Assembly: GCF_900564155.1 (NCBI RefSeq) | Contig: NZ_LS999839.1 | Span: 4,275,097 to 4,339,096, forward strand | DNA: 64,000 nt | Source: Pedobacter schmidteae | GTDB taxonomy: Bacteria > Bacteroidota > Bacteroidia > Sphingobacteriales > Sphingobacteriaceae | Direction: 5' to 3' | In this document: positions 16,654-25,106 of the stretch, in pieces | How positions within the stretch are numbered: position 1 is the first letter of the stretch | Layout: the number at the start of each line of letters is the position of its first letter | Notes under the pieces: generated by a model | What the model saw: the letters and a program-made list of their open reading frames with translations, nothing else | Databases searched by the model: none | What the model was told of the DNA's origin: nothing | Made by a program: the position numbers and the translations under genes

Positions 16654-17970
16654 ATGGATATCAGATTAATGTTGTTAATGACCATAATGCTCCTGTCTGG
16701 AATGACCAGGGCACAGGAAGCTACTTCGCTGAAGAAAATGAATATTGGCGATCAGGTGCCTGAATTTGTCCTGACCAGCCTTATCAACTATCCGATGCCA
16801 GAGATGAAACTCAGTGACTTTAAAGGAAAGCTGCTCATTCTTGATTTTTGGAATACCGGGTGTACATCTTGTATAGAATCCTGGCCCAAATTGCTCAAAC
16901 TACAGAAGCAGTTTAAAGACAAGATCCAGATGGTTTTGGTCAATTACTTGCAAGACGAGAAAGCAATACAACCTCTCCTAAAAAAATGGGAGCGGATATT
17001 TGGCCAAAAGATGACATTACCTATCGCCTGCAATGATAAACGGATGTATGAGTTTTTTCCCCATCAGGGTGTACCCCATGTGGTTTGGATAGATGCAAAT
17101 GGAAGGGTAAAACACATTACTGATGGATTGCATTTGAATGAAGAGAAAATTCAGAAAATATTGGATGGGGAGACTACAACCATTTATGAAAAAACAGCAG
17201 GGCATATGGATGAAGTCAAATTCCATAAACCTTTGTTTCTAAATGGTAATGGCGGCTCAGGTGATCAAATGGTTTATAGTTGTGTCATCTCTAAATACGT
17301 CCCCGGGATAGGACCAACCACGCAGTATTATAATAAAAAAGACTACGCTTTGGGGGTATTGACTAATGCCTCTCTGATAAGGATGTTTAGAGATTTGTTT
17401 GGACGTGGTATCGATAAATACGGTGCCCCATTGTTGCTACCCTATGCCAGGATCATTTTAAAGACAGCCGACACTGCCGCTATAGTATCCTTTGTTAACG
17501 GCAATTTCAGATACGAGAATTTATATTCGATACAGACCTTGTCCCGGCAAAAAGCATCGGAAGCCAAAATTAAGCAAAGGATGATTTCAAACCTGGAGCA
17601 ATATTTTCAGGTGAAAACTTCCTGGGCAAAGCAGAAAATGAAATCATTGGTTGTTTCCAGGTCTTCATCACCCATAACAGCATACACAGAAGGCGAGCGG
17701 TTGTTGAATGCTAATAATTCGCAACTGGCTTTTAATAAGATCACTGTTCAGGAGTTTTTGGATAAGCTATTGTCGAATACGAAATATTGGTATGAATTTC
17801 CATATCCCGTTGTGGATGAAACAAATTTTGAAGGCTACCTGGGAAAAGTTTCTTTTGAAACGGATTTTAGCAATTACAGGCTGATGGGCAAGGAATTGGA
17901 AAAACATGGATTGAAGTTTTCATTAGAAGACCGTGAAGTGGATGTTTTGGTCATTAATGATGACAAGTAA
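16654..17970 (+). CDS. TlpA-like thioredoxin with DUF3738-like C-terminal domain
   Basis: A 438-residue exported protein. The ATG at 16654 is chosen because it follows the SusD stop by 16 bp and opens a signal peptide (MDIRLMLLMTIMLLSGMTRAQ); the longer frame begins inside SusD. The redox site is CTSC at residues 70-73, followed by a cis-proline at GVPHVVW. From about 190 on, the sequence resembles DUF3738/TIGR03435: MVYSCVISKYVPG, the LTNASLIRMFRDLFGRG helix and a C-terminal LEKHGLKFSLEDREVDVLVI. It has the same layout as the protein at 665-1951. The SusC-SusD-TlpA order implies a periplasmic redox step tied to the imported ligand. Confidence 0.82.
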   Translation: MDIRLMLLMTIMLLSGMTRAQEATSLKKMNIGDQVPEFVLTSLINYPMPEMKLSDFKGKLLILDFWNTGCTSCIESWPKLLKLQKQFKDKIQMVLVNYLQDEKAIQPLLKKWERIFGQKMTLPIACNDKRMYEFFPHQGVPHVVWIDANGRVKHITDGLHLNEEKIQKILDGETTTIYEKTAGHMDEVKFHKPLFLNGNGGSGDQMVYSCVISKYVPGIGPTTQYYNKKDYALGVLTNASLIRMFRDLFGRGIDKYGAPLLLPYARIILKTADTAAIVSFVNGNFRYENLYSIQTLSRQKASEAKIKQRMISNLEQYFQVKTSWAKQKMKSLVVSRSSSPITAYTEGERLLNANNSQLAFNKITVQEFLDKLLSNTKYWYEFPYPVVDETNFEGYLGKVSFETDFSNYRLMGKELEKHGLKFSLEDREVDVLVINDDK

Positions 17971-17974
17971 AAGG

Positions 17975-18010
17975 AAAAGACGCACAGGAAATTTCCCTGT
18001 GCGTCTTTTT
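17975..18010. terminator. bidirectional intrinsic terminator
   Basis: Stem AAAGACGCACAGG/CCTGTGCGTCTTT with loop AAATTTC, followed by TT on the plus strand and preceded by A-rich sequence. It lies 5 bp after the TlpA-like stop and overlaps the stop codon of the convergent gene at 18009. Confidence 0.85.
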
Positions 18011-19055
18011 AATGCGCAGGCAGTTTAAGGGTATATCTGATAAGGTATTGATCGCTCAATGCAAAAATGTAGTTGCCTGCTACTTTAAATTGTATAGTAC
18101 GCTGGCGATTTGGATTTCTAAGGTAGAAGGAATACAGATATTGTTGATTTTTCAGATGGTAAACATCTATAACTATCGCATTTTTTAAAGTTGCTTCTTC
18201 GTCATTCTTTGCGGGTATTTTGGAATGCACATATATCAGAGATCCATAAGATGAGCTATTTGCGTTCACCTCCAGGGGCGGTGATGAAAAGGTGATACTT
18301 CTATTTGCGTCAATTTTAGCTACTTTAAATTTAGCCGTATCAATAGGATCTATAGTCTTAATCTTATTCACCAGATTAAGATTTGTATCCATCAATAATA
18401 TTTGATTTCTATAGAAATACATATAACTAAGCAGGTTGAGTTCTTTATGGTATTGCAGTAATCCGTCCGTACAAAATAAACCGTCGACCTGTCTTTTTAA
18501 TAAGTTGTTATTGGTAATAGGAGGAGCTGTTTTGGAAACTTTTCTAAGGCTGTTGGCGTAAGTTTTAAATCCAACAAATCTGCAAATCATCGAATTGTCG
18601 CTTAAGGGGACATTTTGTGAAAAGTAAGGGACACCGATAACGTAAGGCTTAGCTGTCCATTTCCCGGTTTCACCCTTAAAAATGGTACGTGTATTTCCAT
18701 CCATCAGATAAAAACTTGCTGAATCGACGGTCAGCTTATAAATACCTTTTTTAAAGTCCTTTTTGTCAATCCTAATGCGGAGGCTTTGGGTGTCGGTCAT
18801 GGCTGTATTTACTTTAAACACATATTTAGATGCAGTTTTGTTACCTAAATAGAGATGATCATTATTAAGACCAGCAAAATAGAATGAATTATAAGTCAAA
18901 TCCATTACTTTAATTCCATCTATTACATTTTTGAAATTCCGTTCGAAATTGTAGGACCGCTGGCTTTTCCGGAAATAATAGTTTCCGGTTAGCATAACCA
19001 TGATGATCATTGGGAGGAGGAGCATGAGTAAAAATCGTTTATAGATCTTTTTCAT
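18009..19055 (-). CDS. membrane-anchored hypothetical protein, beta-rich
   Basis: A 348-residue protein with one N-terminal membrane segment (FLLMLLLPMIIMVMLTGNYYF) and a large outside domain made of short beta strands, with repeats such as VMDLTYNSFYFAGLNNDHLYLG and IQFKVAGNYIFALSDQYLIRY that suggest a propeller-like fold. In Bacteroidota such genes are often found near DUF6520 proteins, as here (63-bp gap to 19119-19382, same strand). I do not recognise an enzymatic motif. Function unknown. Confidence 0.6.
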   Translation of the reverse strand: MKKIYKRFLLMLLLPMIIMVMLTGNYYFRKSQRSYNFERNFKNVIDGIKVMDLTYNSFYFAGLNNDHLYLGNKTASKYVFKVNTAMTDTQSLRIRIDKKDFKKGIYKLTVDSASFYLMDGNTRTIFKGETGKWTAKPYVIGVPYFSQNVPLSDNSMICRFVGFKTYANSLRKVSKTAPPITNNNLLKRQVDGLFCTDGLLQYHKELNLLSYMYFYRNQILLMDTNLNLVNKIKTIDPIDTAKFKVAKIDANRSITFSSPPLEVNANSSSYGSLIYVHSKIPAKNDEEATLKNAIVIDVYHLKNQQYLYSFYLRNPNRQRTIQFKVAGNYIFALSDQYLIRYTLKLPAH

Positions 19056-19118
19056 AGTGTTGATTTAAAATATCCGCAATTACATTCCTGCAATTGCGGT
19101 ATCCAATTTTACATCTGG

Positions 19119-19382
19119 TTATTGTCTGTATAAGGCTTTGGTACAGGCCTCTGTTTCGGGATTGTAGATGTATGCGTCCCCGCCAATTTGAAGTGTACAT
19201 CGGATCAGACTTGGCGTAACATCACAAGTCTGCCCGGGCATTACCGGAGTAGGGGTTTCACAATTTCCCTGATCATTGTATGGCGAGCCTTCAAAAATGG
19301 AGGCAGCCTTTTCGTGGTTTGCAAATGCTCCGCCTACAGCTATTATAGCGATTACGACGAATGTCAAAAGTGGTTTGATCAT
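19119..19382 (-). CDS. DUF6520-like small exported protein
   Basis: An 87-residue protein with an N-terminal hydrophobic signal (MIKPLLTFVVIAIIAVGGAFANHE) and a short mature part with four cysteines (GNCETP, QTCDVTP, IRCTLQIGG, EACTKAL). The arrangement and length match the DUF6520 family of Bacteroidota, whose function is not known. It lies directly upstream of the membrane-anchored hypothetical on the same strand, so the two are probably one operon. Confidence 0.68.
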   Translation of the reverse strand: MIKPLLTFVVIAIIAVGGAFANHEKAASIFEGSPYNDQGNCETPTPVMPGQTCDVTPSLIRCTLQIGGDAYIYNPETEACTKALYRQ

Positions 19383-19553
19383 AATTTAATATCTAAATGT
19401 TATGCCTACTATGTCTGAGGTATTCGGCATCTCCTCCATTCAATTGCGCAATGAATAACTATGATGTAATCATCATGGAATCGAAGGTAGAGACAGGGGG
19501 AAAGCAGGAGTTATGCAGAGCTGCATAGTTTGACTACACAATTCTGCACAGTC

Positions 19554-22500
19554 TTACTTAAAATTCCTGCCTCCGTAAAAAACCTCTTCTTTAAGTAGCG
19601 GCTGCTCATTGTTTTCCACGGCGGTAAGTCCTTTTAATAATTTGGTAAGGTCAAAGCACCGGCTTACAATCACATGTACAACCTCGCCTTCACGTTGCAG
19701 TTTACCTTCAACCATCAACAGCTTGGCTGCCAGAATTTCCTTACGGTATTTGGTAAAAAGGTTTTGAAATACCACCAGATTGGAAATGCCGAATTCATCT
19801 TCAAGCGTAATAAAACAAATGCCTGTAGCCGTTCCTGGTCTTTGGCGCACCAATATCAGTCCGGCAACTTTTACCCTGTCGCCATCCTTAGCATCATTAA
19901 GCTGTGCCGTTGACGATACCCGTAACAGCTCCAGTTGTGCCCTTACAAAGCTAACCGGATGTGCCTTTAAGGAGAGCCCTGTACTGGCATAATCCTGTAC
20001 AACATGCTCGGAGGTGCGCATGAGTGGCAATGATACTTGCGCTTCGGTAGTACTTTCGGAAGCTTGTCCTTCAAAAAGGGCAATAGGCCTGTCTTTCAAT
20101 GCTGATACTTCCCAAAGGGCCTGCCTGCGATCTAGCCCCAGCGAACGAAAAGCATCGGCATCAGCCAGCTTTTCCAAAATGCTTTCCGACACACCAGCAT
20201 CCAGTAATTCGGTAATAGTCCGGTAACCCTGGCCCCGGCCATTCACCAATGCCAACATATCTTCCTGACGTAATCCGTTCACTTGTCTGAAACCTAAACG
20301 AAGGGCGCAGTAATCGCCCGATTTTTCTTCCAGCAGGTTGTCCCAGCCAGAAAAATTGATGTCAACGGGCCGCACGTTTACCCCATGTTTTCGGGCATCT
20401 ATCACAATCTGGGCCGGCTGATAAAATCCCATGGGCATACTGTTCAACAGCGCAGCAGCAAATACATCGGGGTAATAACACTTCAGCCAGCAGGAAACAT
20501 ATACCAGCAAAGCAAATGAGGCTGCATGGCTTTCGGGGAAACCGTAACTGCCAAAACCTTCCAGCTGTTTAAATATCCTGCGGGCAAAATCTTCTTTGTA
20601 GCCGTTTTTGAGCATCCCTTCGATGAGTTTTTTTTCAAACTTTTTCACCATGCCATGCGATTTAAAAGTAGCCATGCTGCGGCGCAGTTCATCGGCCTCG
20701 GCAGGAGAAAAGCCTGCGGCAACAATCACAATTTTCATGGCCTGTTCCTGAAAAAGAGGAACGCCATAGGTGCGTTTTAAGATTTCTTCCAATTCTGGAG
20801 AAGGGTACTCAACCGCCTCCTCACCATTTCTACGGCGCAGGTAAGGATGTACCATATCGCCCTGTATGGGGCCCGGGCGCACAATAGCCACTTCAATCAC
20901 CAGATCGTAAAAACACTTTGGCCTGAGGCGGGGCAGCATAGACATCTGTGCCCGGCTTTCAATCTGGAACACCCCAATGGTGTCGGCAGCGCTGATCATA
21001 TCATATACTTTGAGGTCTTCCTCTTTATTGACCTCGGCCATCGTAAGATTAAGGCCATAATGTTGTTTGGCCAGATCAAAAGCTTTACGGATACAGGTCA
21101 GCATACCCAAGGCCAATACATCTATTTTTAAAAAGCCCAATGCATCAATATCATCTTTGTTCCATTCAATATTGGTGCGGTCTTCCATCCGGGCATTCAA
21201 AATGGGGCAGAGGTCGGTAATTTTGCCCTGTGTGATGACAAAGCCACCGGTATGCTGTCCCAATTGGCGCGGAAACCCAATCATCTGCCCTGTTAGTTCC
21301 AGGACCTTGCGCAGGTGTGCATCCCCAGGGTTCAATCCTTGTTCGCGGAGCCGCTCTTCATCAAACCAGCCGGGTTCAAAATCCCACATGGCACCAGAAA
21401 GGCGCTTAATGGTATCTTCTGATAAGCCCATTGCTTTCCCTACATCGCGTACGGCGCCTTTGCGGTGCTGCTGCGTAACCGTAGCCACAATAGCGGCCCG
21501 GTCGCGCCCATACTTGTTATACACATACTGCATCACTTCCTCTCGGCGTTCGTGTTCAAAGTCTACGTCAATATCTGGCGGCTCATTGCGGGCCGAAGAG
21601 ATGAAACGCTCAAACAGTAAATCGAATTTAGTAGGATCTACCGAAGTAATACCCAGGCAATAACAAACCGTAGAATTGGCTGCAGAGCCACGCCCCTGAC
21701 ACAAAATGCCCTGCTCCCTGGCATAGCGCACCATATCGTATACCGTTAAAAAGTACGAAGCATAATTCATTTCTTCCATAAAGGTCAGCTCGTAACGGAT
21801 GGCAGTGCTGATTTTTTCCGGAATGTCATCTCCAAAATGTGCCTTGGCACCCTGCCAGGCCAAAAAGGTAAGCTCTTCCTGTGGTGTACGGCCCTCGGTA
21901 GTCAGCTCATCTGGGTAGATATATTTTAAACTGCTGAGACAAAACTGGCAGGCATCGGCAATTTGCTGCGCATTGCGAATGGCTTCGGGATAGGGCCTGA
22001 ACAGGCGCAACATCTCGGCTATAGGCTTTAAATGCCTTTCGGCATTGGCATGTAGTTTAAAACCAGCGGTATGTATGGTACACTTTTCGCGTACACAGGT
22101 CAAAATATCCTGCAGCTCGCGCCTTGCAGGGGTATGGTAATGCACATCATTGGTGGCCACCAGGGGAATACGGTATTTGGTAGCCAATTGCGAAAGGCGG
22201 TAAAGGATTTTATGATCATTGCCCAGGTAAGCCCGGCTCATACCAAGGTAAAGCGAAGCACCTAAATGTGCCCGGTAATCCTGTAAGTCTTTTTCAAATG
22301 CCTGATCAAATTCAAACTTTGCATTTAAGGTTGCCGGGGGGATAACAATAAATATCATCCCTTCGGCATGGGCATATACATCCGCTTTGTAAAGGTGACA
22401 ATCGCCTTTTTCTGCCCTCAGGTTGCCTGTACTCAGTAATGTCGACAGGCGGCTATAAGCAGCTGTATCGGTAGGATAAGCCAGTAAGCTGGGGCCATCC

Positions 22501-22709
22501 AGCAAATTGAGCCTTGCAGCAGGGATAATCTGTATGTTTTTGCCTTTGGCGGCGGCATAAGCACGTACCACCCCGGCAAGTGTATTGGCATCAGTAATGG
22601 CAATTTTAGTGTAGCCATAGGCAATGGCTTGTGCTACCATTTCTTCCGGATGCGAAGCACCCCTCAAAAAACTGAAATTTGTGGTGACCTGTAGTTCTGT
22701 ATAACGCAT
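19554..22709 (-). CDS. dnaE2: error-prone DNA polymerase DnaE2 (ImuC)
   Basis: A 1051-residue C-family DNA polymerase alpha subunit of the DnaE2/ImuC type. In order: an N-terminal PHP domain (YTELQVTTNFSFLRGASHPEE), the polymerase palm with GRGSAANSTVCYCLGIT and PDIDVDFEHERREEV carrying the catalytic aspartates, LPRLRPKCFYDLVIEVAIVRPGP, the helix-hairpin-helix region, and a C-terminal OB-fold (GLILVRQRPGTATGICFITLED). It is shorter than replicative DnaE and lies in the imuA-imuB-dnaE2 order, which identifies it. It makes the actual lesion-bypass synthesis in damage-induced mutagenesis. It starts 17 bp after imuB. Confidence 0.95.
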   Translation of the reverse strand: MRYTELQVTTNFSFLRGASHPEEMVAQAIAYGYTKIAITDANTLAGVVRAYAAAKGKNIQIIPAARLNLLDGPSLLAYPTDTAAYSRLSTLLSTGNLRAEKGDCHLYKADVYAHAEGMIFIVIPPATLNAKFEFDQAFEKDLQDYRAHLGASLYLGMSRAYLGNDHKILYRLSQLATKYRIPLVATNDVHYHTPARRELQDILTCVREKCTIHTAGFKLHANAERHLKPIAEMLRLFRPYPEAIRNAQQIADACQFCLSSLKYIYPDELTTEGRTPQEELTFLAWQGAKAHFGDDIPEKISTAIRYELTFMEEMNYASYFLTVYDMVRYAREQGILCQGRGSAANSTVCYCLGITSVDPTKFDLLFERFISSARNEPPDIDVDFEHERREEVMQYVYNKYGRDRAAIVATVTQQHRKGAVRDVGKAMGLSEDTIKRLSGAMWDFEPGWFDEERLREQGLNPGDAHLRKVLELTGQMIGFPRQLGQHTGGFVITQGKITDLCPILNARMEDRTNIEWNKDDIDALGFLKIDVLALGMLTCIRKAFDLAKQHYGLNLTMAEVNKEEDLKVYDMISAADTIGVFQIESRAQMSMLPRLRPKCFYDLVIEVAIVRPGPIQGDMVHPYLRRRNGEEAVEYPSPELEEILKRTYGVPLFQEQAMKIVIVAAGFSPAEADELRRSMATFKSHGMVKKFEKKLIEGMLKNGYKEDFARRIFKQLEGFGSYGFPESHAASFALLVYVSCWLKCYYPDVFAAALLNSMPMGFYQPAQIVIDARKHGVNVRPVDINFSGWDNLLEEKSGDYCALRLGFRQVNGLRQEDMLALVNGRGQGYRTITELLDAGVSESILEKLADADAFRSLGLDRRQALWEVSALKDRPIALFEGQASESTTEAQVSLPLMRTSEHVVQDYASTGLSLKAHPVSFVRAQLELLRVSSTAQLNDAKDGDRVKVAGLILVRQRPGTATGICFITLEDEFGISNLVVFQNLFTKYRKEILAAKLLMVEGKLQREGEVVHVIVSRCFDLTKLLKGLTAVENNEQPLLKEEVFYGGRNFK

Positions 22710-22726
22710 CTAAAACCCTCCTTTTC

Positions 22727-24226
22727 TCAGGCAAAATATCCATGAATAAACCAGTGATTAGATCGATCTCCTGCATAATGGCCCGAGCGAAAAAGCCAGT
22801 AGCGCTGCCCAGATTCATCTTCTACATAATAGTAATCGCGATGTTCTCCTTTATCCAGCCACCATTCCCTTTCTATGCGCTCGGGGCCGTCGGCCTTGCT
22901 GATGTGGTGTATTTTGCCTTTATAACGGAACAGCATCGGTGGATAATCGGGTATTGGGGCTGTTACTTCTATAGGTTCAGGCCTTTTTAAAAGCTGGGTA
23001 GGGCGCGGCCTGTCGTTTGGCCAGCTGATGGCCGGTTGTTCTTGTATGGTACTTGCAGGTTTAAAGGCCCGCTCAGGCCAGTAATGTTCGTCGGGCAGGT
23101 AACGGTGTACGATATTTGCGCCAGCTTTACCCGACAAACGATCCAACAGTTCGGCTAGCTTCTGATCATTCAGGCCCGGAGCGTTTGTCCACAAAGCTTC
23201 CTGAAAAAGGGGCGCATCTTGTACCTTGCCTGCTTCCAATATAAAAAGTTCGATGCCCAGGGCAGGCTCTATCTGGGGTATTTTAAGGGCAAACAGTTTA
23301 AACAAGTGAGCAACATGATGGGAGGGGGCATTGGTACCAATGCTAACCGTGACTACTTTTCCGTCAACACGGAAACATTTGAGGCTGGCTGTCCTGAGTC
23401 CTTTACCTTCCTGCTGTAAACGACCGCAAAGGCTTTCCAATAGCTTCTGGATAGCAGTTTCAATGCCCGGAGCCGTACGGATAGGCTCCAGGCAAGGCAG
23501 GCGGTCCTGGTAAGGACTAGGTAGCTGCAGGGGGGTAATTATTTCTTCTTCGTTTCCAAGGGCCTGATGGATCCTGAGCAGCAGCTGGTCGCCAAAACGT
23601 CGTCTTAGCACCGATCGGGGCATATCTATAAAATTACTGATCTGGTACAGCCCAAGTTTTTGCAACCGTAGCAATACCAAAGGTTCCAGGCGCAATGCAG
23701 CCGGAACAAGGGGCAACAGGGCATCATATTGTGCCCCACTGGCTACAAGGGTATACTTACCAAACCTGGCCATTGCCCATGCGGCGCCAGGCGTATCGGC
23801 AATGGCTGCACAAACCTGGTAGCCCTTGTTTTGCAGAACAGTTACGATAGATTGGAGATAAGCCTGTTCTCCGCCCCAAAGATGTGTACAACCACTGATG
23901 TCCAGGAAAAGTCCCTCGGGTGCATCCATAGCCACAATAGGTGTATAACGTATACACCACAAACCGATTGCTTTGAGTAAACGGAGTTCAAGTCCGGGCT
24001 TTTCGTCAAACACCTCTAAATCGGATACGATGGCTTTAGCATCTGCCAAAGGCATGTTTATGGTAATACCTAAAGCCATCGCAATGGGATTTGCAGCTAT
24101 AACAACCTGGCGTCCGCGGCTTTTTCCGGCAAATACAAATGGGGAAGTTTTAAGTTCGGGCTGGCGTATGGTTAGCCAGTCGGTACTTAAATAGGGGAAG
24201 CCGATGGATAGAAAACGCTTTTGCAT
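22727..24226 (-). CDS. imuB: ImuB, inactive Y-family polymerase-like protein
   Basis: A 499-residue Y-family relative. The N-terminus (MQKRFLSIGFPYLSTDWLTI) lacks the DxDxFFAxVE-type aspartate of active Y-polymerases, and EGLFLDISGCTHLWGGE replaces the catalytic SxDE, as in known ImuB proteins. The finger/HhH region follows (LVLLRLQKLGLYQISNFIDMP), then a little-finger-like part and a C-terminal tail. ImuB is the hub that ties ImuA and DnaE2 to the sliding clamp. Its start overlaps the imuA stop by ATGA, so translation is coupled. Confidence 0.92.
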   Translation of the reverse strand: MQKRFLSIGFPYLSTDWLTIRQPELKTSPFVFAGKSRGRQVVIAANPIAMALGITINMPLADAKAIVSDLEVFDEKPGLELRLLKAIGLWCIRYTPIVAMDAPEGLFLDISGCTHLWGGEQAYLQSIVTVLQNKGYQVCAAIADTPGAAWAMARFGKYTLVASGAQYDALLPLVPAALRLEPLVLLRLQKLGLYQISNFIDMPRSVLRRRFGDQLLLRIHQALGNEEEIITPLQLPSPYQDRLPCLEPIRTAPGIETAIQKLLESLCGRLQQEGKGLRTASLKCFRVDGKVVTVSIGTNAPSHHVAHLFKLFALKIPQIEPALGIELFILEAGKVQDAPLFQEALWTNAPGLNDQKLAELLDRLSGKAGANIVHRYLPDEHYWPERAFKPASTIQEQPAISWPNDRPRPTQLLKRPEPIEVTAPIPDYPPMLFRYKGKIHHISKADGPERIEREWWLDKGEHRDYYYVEDESGQRYWLFRSGHYAGDRSNHWFIHGYFA

Positions 24227-24972
24227 CAGGAACCGGTTTTTAATGGATGTATTGGCCTCAAATGAGCAACATCATGAGCAGTTACCGGATGAAACCCTGA
24301 TGCGGCCCATTCTATTTCCCATTGACCGGGATTACCGTTGCGCACTTTTAGCAGTGACACTTCCCAGCGGGGCAAGCCTACTCCTGGCATCCCATCCTCG
24401 GCCGCACTGGAAATCGGCTTAATTTGCCAGCGGGCCACGCAGGCCGTGGTCATCATCTTGCTGGCCTGGTTTCTTAAAATCATGCCCGTTACCCCACTTT
24501 TTTCGGCGGCCAGCTGCAAACGGCGCGACTGGGTAAGGCTCATGTCCTGCACCTCGGCAATTACTGCGGCCAGACCTTCACATTTGAGGGCCTCTTCGGT
24601 GGCCCACAGTACATCTTTTTCCTTTTTCAGGTCAATAAAAATAATGCGGTCGGGCGCCACACCAAAAGCTGTAAGTGAGGGTGGAAACAGGGTACGGCTG
24701 GTGCCTATCCATAAACAGGCAGCTCCTTGTTGCATCAATGTTTGCAGCAGGCCGGCAATGAAGGCTCCGCTGGCTGCGGCATGCTCAGGGGCATGGTTTA
24801 TAAATTCGTGCAGGGCTCCGGTAGGAAATACCGAATTGGGGAATGCTGCTTCAATGGGGCCAAGACCAAAAGTTCTGACAGCGGCACTGGAAGGCGTTTT
24901 GATGCCTTGCAAATGCAGTATCTCTTTTTGCAGTCTGTTGACGATTTCCCTGGTTGAATTGAGCTGTTCCAT
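24226..24972 (-). CDS. imuA: ImuA, RecA-like accessory mutagenesis protein
   Basis: A 248-residue protein with a RecA-like fold: FPTGALHEFINHAPEHAAASG at the Walker A position but without the GK(T/S), then WIGTSRTLFPPSL, IIFIDLKKEKDVLWATEEAL and the DMSLTQSRRLQLAAEKSGV segment typical of ImuA/SulA-like proteins. The missing Walker lysine is usual for the Bacteroidota branch, so ATP use is doubtful. It is the first gene of the operon, with a promoter and palindrome immediately upstream, and its end overlaps imuB by 4 bp. Confidence 0.9.
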   Translation of the reverse strand: MEQLNSTREIVNRLQKEILHLQGIKTPSSAAVRTFGLGPIEAAFPNSVFPTGALHEFINHAPEHAAASGAFIAGLLQTLMQQGAACLWIGTSRTLFPPSLTAFGVAPDRIIFIDLKKEKDVLWATEEALKCEGLAAVIAEVQDMSLTQSRRLQLAAEKSGVTGMILRNQASKMMTTACVARWQIKPISSAAEDGMPGVGLPRWEVSLLKVRNGNPGQWEIEWAASGFHPVTAHDVAHLRPIHPLKTGS

Positions 24973-24985
24973 AACAAATACACTA

Positions 24986-25013
24986 CAAATATAATACTAA
25001 TATTTTTAGTATT
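24986..25013 (-). promoter_or_regulatory. imuA promoter with an embedded operator-like palindrome
   Basis: On the minus strand a -7 element TATATTTG lies at 24986-24993. The 19 bp directly upstream (24994-25012) are an inverted repeat with arms ATACTAA/TTAGTAT and a 5-nt spacer; one further pair (24993/25013) also matches. A repressor dimer bound here would cover the space between -33 and -7. Confidence 0.6.
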
Positions 25014-25079
25014 TTGCTAATTTTTGAAAAGATTTTAGAACGGATGAAGTATTCGTCTGCAGATGATTTTAAGTAATGT

Positions 25080-25088
25080 TATCTTTGC
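25080..25088 (+). promoter_or_regulatory. promoter -7 element for the MFS gene
   Basis: TATCTTTGC is an exact fit to TAnnTTTGC, 18 bp before the ATG at 25107. The -33 region has only TCTG. Confidence 0.55.
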
Positions 25089-25106
25089 GCTCCCATATAA
25101 CAATTT

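Noticed and set aside
19512..19527. TATGCAG-AG-CTGCATA as terminator of dnaE2
   Set aside because: A perfect inverted repeat with a 2-nt spacer, too tight for a hairpin loop and with no T-run; its position past the dnaE2 stop gives no clear role.
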